Shown here piece after piece: positions 56,301 through 58,539 of a stretch of 58,539 nucleotides of DNA. The translations under genes were made by a program, and so were the position numbers. Source of the stretch: Auxenochlorella pyrenoidosa (lineage: Eukaryota > Chlorophyta > Trebouxiophyceae > Chlorellales > Chlorellaceae); NCBI GenBank assembly GCA_001430745.1, contig KQ481955.1, positions 993,930 through 1,052,468 of the forward strand. Direction: 5' to 3'. The notes below the pieces were generated by a model. That model made no database searches. It was not told the origin of the DNA and saw nothing but the letters and a program-made list of their open reading frames with translations. The stretch's first letter is position 1, and each line of letters opens with the position of its first letter.

Positions 56301-58539
56301 TCGAGATGCTGTTCTCCTCCCCGGGGTACCTGCTGGAGGCCCTCACACGGCGTCCGCAGCAGCAGCAGCAGCAGCAGGAGCAGCAGCATAGACAGCAGCA
56401 GCAGCAGAGTACGCAGCAAGCAGCGGGAGCTGGCGGTGACGGGGCAGGGCCTATGGATGTAGATCAGGGTGCAGATGCGCAGCTTGGGAAGCAGGGCGCA
56501 TCGCAGCAGCAGGCGCCAGAGGCACAGCAGCAGCAGCAGGCAGCATCGCCGCAGCAGGGCAAGGGGTGTGGCGGCTTGGACGTGCCCCGCATCGCCGCCA
56601 CCTACCAGGCCATCCTGCAGCTGTACGACCCGGCGGTCGTCACTGCCCTGGGTAGCAGCTGCGTGCGCCTGCTGGACAGTGAGTGGGCAGGGGTGCCCGC
56701 CTGCTGGGAGCCTGCCAACCATGCGATGCCCTGCGGTTGGCTGCGGTCTGCCCTGGGCCGGCTGCGGTGGCAGCTTGGCACAGTACTCCCATGCTTCAAT
56801 ACTCTCCAACAAGGTTCTGCTGTTTCTCGCAATCTGCCTCGTGCAGTGCTGGAGCGCTTTTTAAACAGCCTGGCGCAGCAGCAGCAGGACGCCGCGGCAG
56901 GTGGCAGCCGCAGCGGCGCGGCGCGGCAGGACCTCGGCTGGCTGCCGCCCCTGCTGTTTGTGCTCCTGCAGAACCCACTCAACAGCGAGACAGGGTCTTT
57001 TGGCGGCAAGCTGCTCATGCGCATCTGGTGGGAGCCCGGGGCTGCACTGCACTGCTGCATGGTCCAGGGTGGCCGTCTTGGGCAGTCCCTGCGTGCCCTG
57101 CGGCGCCTTGTTTGTTGCGCAGCGCAGCCAGCAGTCAACAGCAACCCGCCCGTGTGAGGGCGCTCTTGCACCCCAACGTGGGATGAGCCCCTCTGCCTGG
57201 CTGCCTCCCTGCAGTCGCATCGCAGCCATCACAATCCCCCTACAAGAGCGGCTGGAGGTGCGGCAGGCCCTTCAAGCACTGCTGGCACAGCTCCCCGCAG
57301 ACACGCTGGCAGCGCGCTGCGTGCGCCCTCTGCAGCGCTACATCGACAGCTGTGTGGCTGCCGGTCTGGGGGCCACCCGAGTGCAGGTGGGGCCCATGCA
57401 GTACAATGCGGGCATGCGCAGGCCTGTGCATGCGCTGCCCACGTGGCTGCTTGGATGGCCTCCTTCTCAAGTGCCTGCCCCAAGGTCGATGCATCAGTGC
57501 CTGCAAGTCTACCGAGCTTTCCACAAAGCCCGGCCCCTGCCCCGGGGCCCCCGCTTGTTGCAGGTGATCATGGCCGGCGTGCTTCTGGACGTTCTGCGGC
57601 AGGCTAACGAGGACGCTGGCGGCATTATTCCGTACACAGGTGCGCAGCCCCGGGGGCTATTGGGAAGGAGTGCAAAGCCAATCTGAGAGCAGCTGACCGT
57701 CGGCAAAATGCCTCTCCCCGTCCCTGAGCTGATCCTGCCGTGCTCTGCAGTGGCTCTAGCGCGACTCTCTGCCCTTTGCATGTGACGCGCATGCTGTGAG
57801 AATCTGGGCAACACGCCATGCGGCTGCCCGGCTCTCTCCCTGGCGCCCTGCAGCCCTGCCCACCAGCCCCCCGCCCCGCCCCCGCGCTGCAGAGTTCCAC
57901 AACCGGGCGCTGTCGGAGCAGGCCAACCTGCAGGCCGAGTACGTGGCCATGCTGCAGAACAGGGACGGCGCCGCGCTCGTCTCCCTCTGCCAGGTGCGGC
58001 CGCCGGCGGGCCGGCGCGCACCCCGCCATGCCGCAGGGAGGGGCGCCTGCGCGCGCGCATGGCAGAATCCAACTGCAGCTGCTTGTCATCTCGCTGCCCC
58101 CCTGCCGTGCCATCCGACCGATGGCGGGTGAGGCGCCCCGCCCTGCCCTGCCCCACAGATGCCCTTCCTGCTCACCCCGGAGGCCAAGGCGCGCATCATG
58201 CATGGCGAGGCAGCCATGCAGCAGCAGCAGCACCTCAGCACGGCGGCCATGCAGGTGGGGGCGCCCGCGCATGCGGCCAGGCTGTGCAAGTTGCCCACGT
58301 GCCGGAACCTCTGGTTGCGCGCTGCACGCGCTTGCATGCTCGCGCTGGCCGACGCCCCTGCTCACAGGAGGCCGCATTGTCGCCATGAAACCGCCCTCGT
58401 GCCGCGCAGGCGCTGTTCCAGGGCGTCAGCCCCGCGTCCGTGGCATTCCTGGACATCCATGTGCGGCGCACCCACGTGGTGGAGGATGCGCTTAACCAGG
58501 TGCCTGCGGGGGGTGGGTGGGTGGGTGGGGGTGGGGGGG
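53349..58539 (+). CDS. RCC1-repeat HECT E3 ubiquitin ligase (HERC-like); 3' end beyond window
   Basis: Exons seen: 53349-53729, 53960-54104, 54348-54574, 54747-54900, 55089-55362, 55533-55590, 55784-56045, 56169-56678, 56847-57027, 57215-57386, 57564-57639, 57893-57993, 58159-58254, 58410-58499, continuing right. A disordered Ser/Pro N-terminus precedes an RCC1 propeller with repeats such as WTFGRGDCGQLGLGRQ, YVCGSNDSSQLGI, FSCGNGSFGALGRG, LTWGRGRYGALGQGD and LAFGNNESGQCG. After a glutamine-rich linker (56350-56550) and a helical region comes the typical pre-HECT block (GGIIPYTEFHNRALSEQANL) and the start of the HECT N-lobe (MPFLLTPEAKARIMHGEA; FLDIHVRRTHVVEDALNQ). The catalytic Cys of the C-lobe is outside the window. 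Intron 6 has a GC donor (55591). Confidence 0.9.
56356..56430 (+). repeat. Glutamine-coding CAG repeats in the RCC1-HECT gene
   Basis: Interrupted CAG runs encode two polyQ stretches in the linker between the RCC1 and HECT parts; another lies near 56520-56560. Confidence 0.85.
58506..58539 (+). repeat. G-rich (GGGT)n tract at window end
   Basis: At least five G runs (GGGTGGGTGGGTGGG) inside an intron of the RCC1-HECT gene; G-quadruplex potential. Confidence 0.7.

Noticed and set aside
1..58539. Bacterial operon interpretation of same-strand gene runs
   Set aside because: Genes are intron-split with plant-type proteins and no Shine-Dalgarno spacing; the sequence is eukaryotic nuclear.

Overview
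This is eukaryotic nuclear DNA, most likely from a trebouxiophyte green alga (Chlorella-like). The evidence is a very high G+C content, genes broken into many short exons by roughly 70-400 bp introns ending in CAG, plant-type proteins (plant-type dynamins, a GARP transcription factor, a bestrophin/UPF0187 channel, plant RraA-like aldolases, a thylakoid-lumen TPR protein), and TGTAA polyadenylation signals downstream of several stop codons. I built 21 spliced gene models by hand. In each one, exon lengths and intron phases add up to an intact reading frame. The only exception to completeness is that one model runs off each window edge. I saw no tRNA, rRNA, CRISPR array or clear transposon.

Layout. 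1-2.9 kb (-): bestrophin-like channel 1, whose last exons lie beyond the left edge. 3.6-4.2 kb (-): small cysteine-rich, possibly GPI-anchored protein. 4.6-7.5 kb (-): TPT-family transporter, lying 77 bp downstream of a 58-codon gene (7.6-8.0 kb) on the same strand. 8.8-12.3 kb (+): ankyrin-repeat protein. 12.6-13.6 kb (-) and 14.4-15.4 kb (-): two RraA-like genes. 16.1-19.0 kb (+): bestrophin-like channel 2. 20.1-21.0 kb (+): a third RraA-like gene, an inverted near-identical copy of the first. 21.4-23.4 kb (-): coiled-coil protein. 23.7-24.9 kb (+): organellar-type tRNA adenosine deaminase. 26.4-28.8 kb (+): dynamin-like protein with stalk, PH and GED regions but no GTPase domain. 29.4-30.7 kb (-): type II peroxiredoxin. 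31.2-35.3 kb (-): complete DRP1-type dynamin. 36.0-37.3 kb (+): thylakoid-lumen TPR protein. 37.6-38.4 kb (-): small membrane protein. 38.8-39.9 kb (-): DCC thiol-disulfide oxidoreductase. 40.5-42.7 kb (-): GhrA-like 2-hydroxyacid dehydrogenase. 43.8-45.9 kb (-): GARP transcription factor. 46.9-52.8 kb (-): DENN-domain protein with an endocytic-motif tail. 53.3 kb to the right edge (+): RCC1-HECT ubiquitin ligase.

The genes do not form one pathway. Two themes stand out. One is a local family expansion in the first 21 kb: three RraA-like genes and two bestrophins in mixed orientation, one RraA pair being a recent inverted duplicate with different first exons. The other is three membrane-trafficking genes in the right half: a GTPase-less DRP2-like protein, a full DRP1, and a DENN protein carrying WxxF, NPF and FGDF motifs. 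A genome-level feature also emerges: 14 of about 104 modelled introns start with GC rather than GT, far above the usual level of about 1%. Start codons and first exons are the least certain parts of all models.
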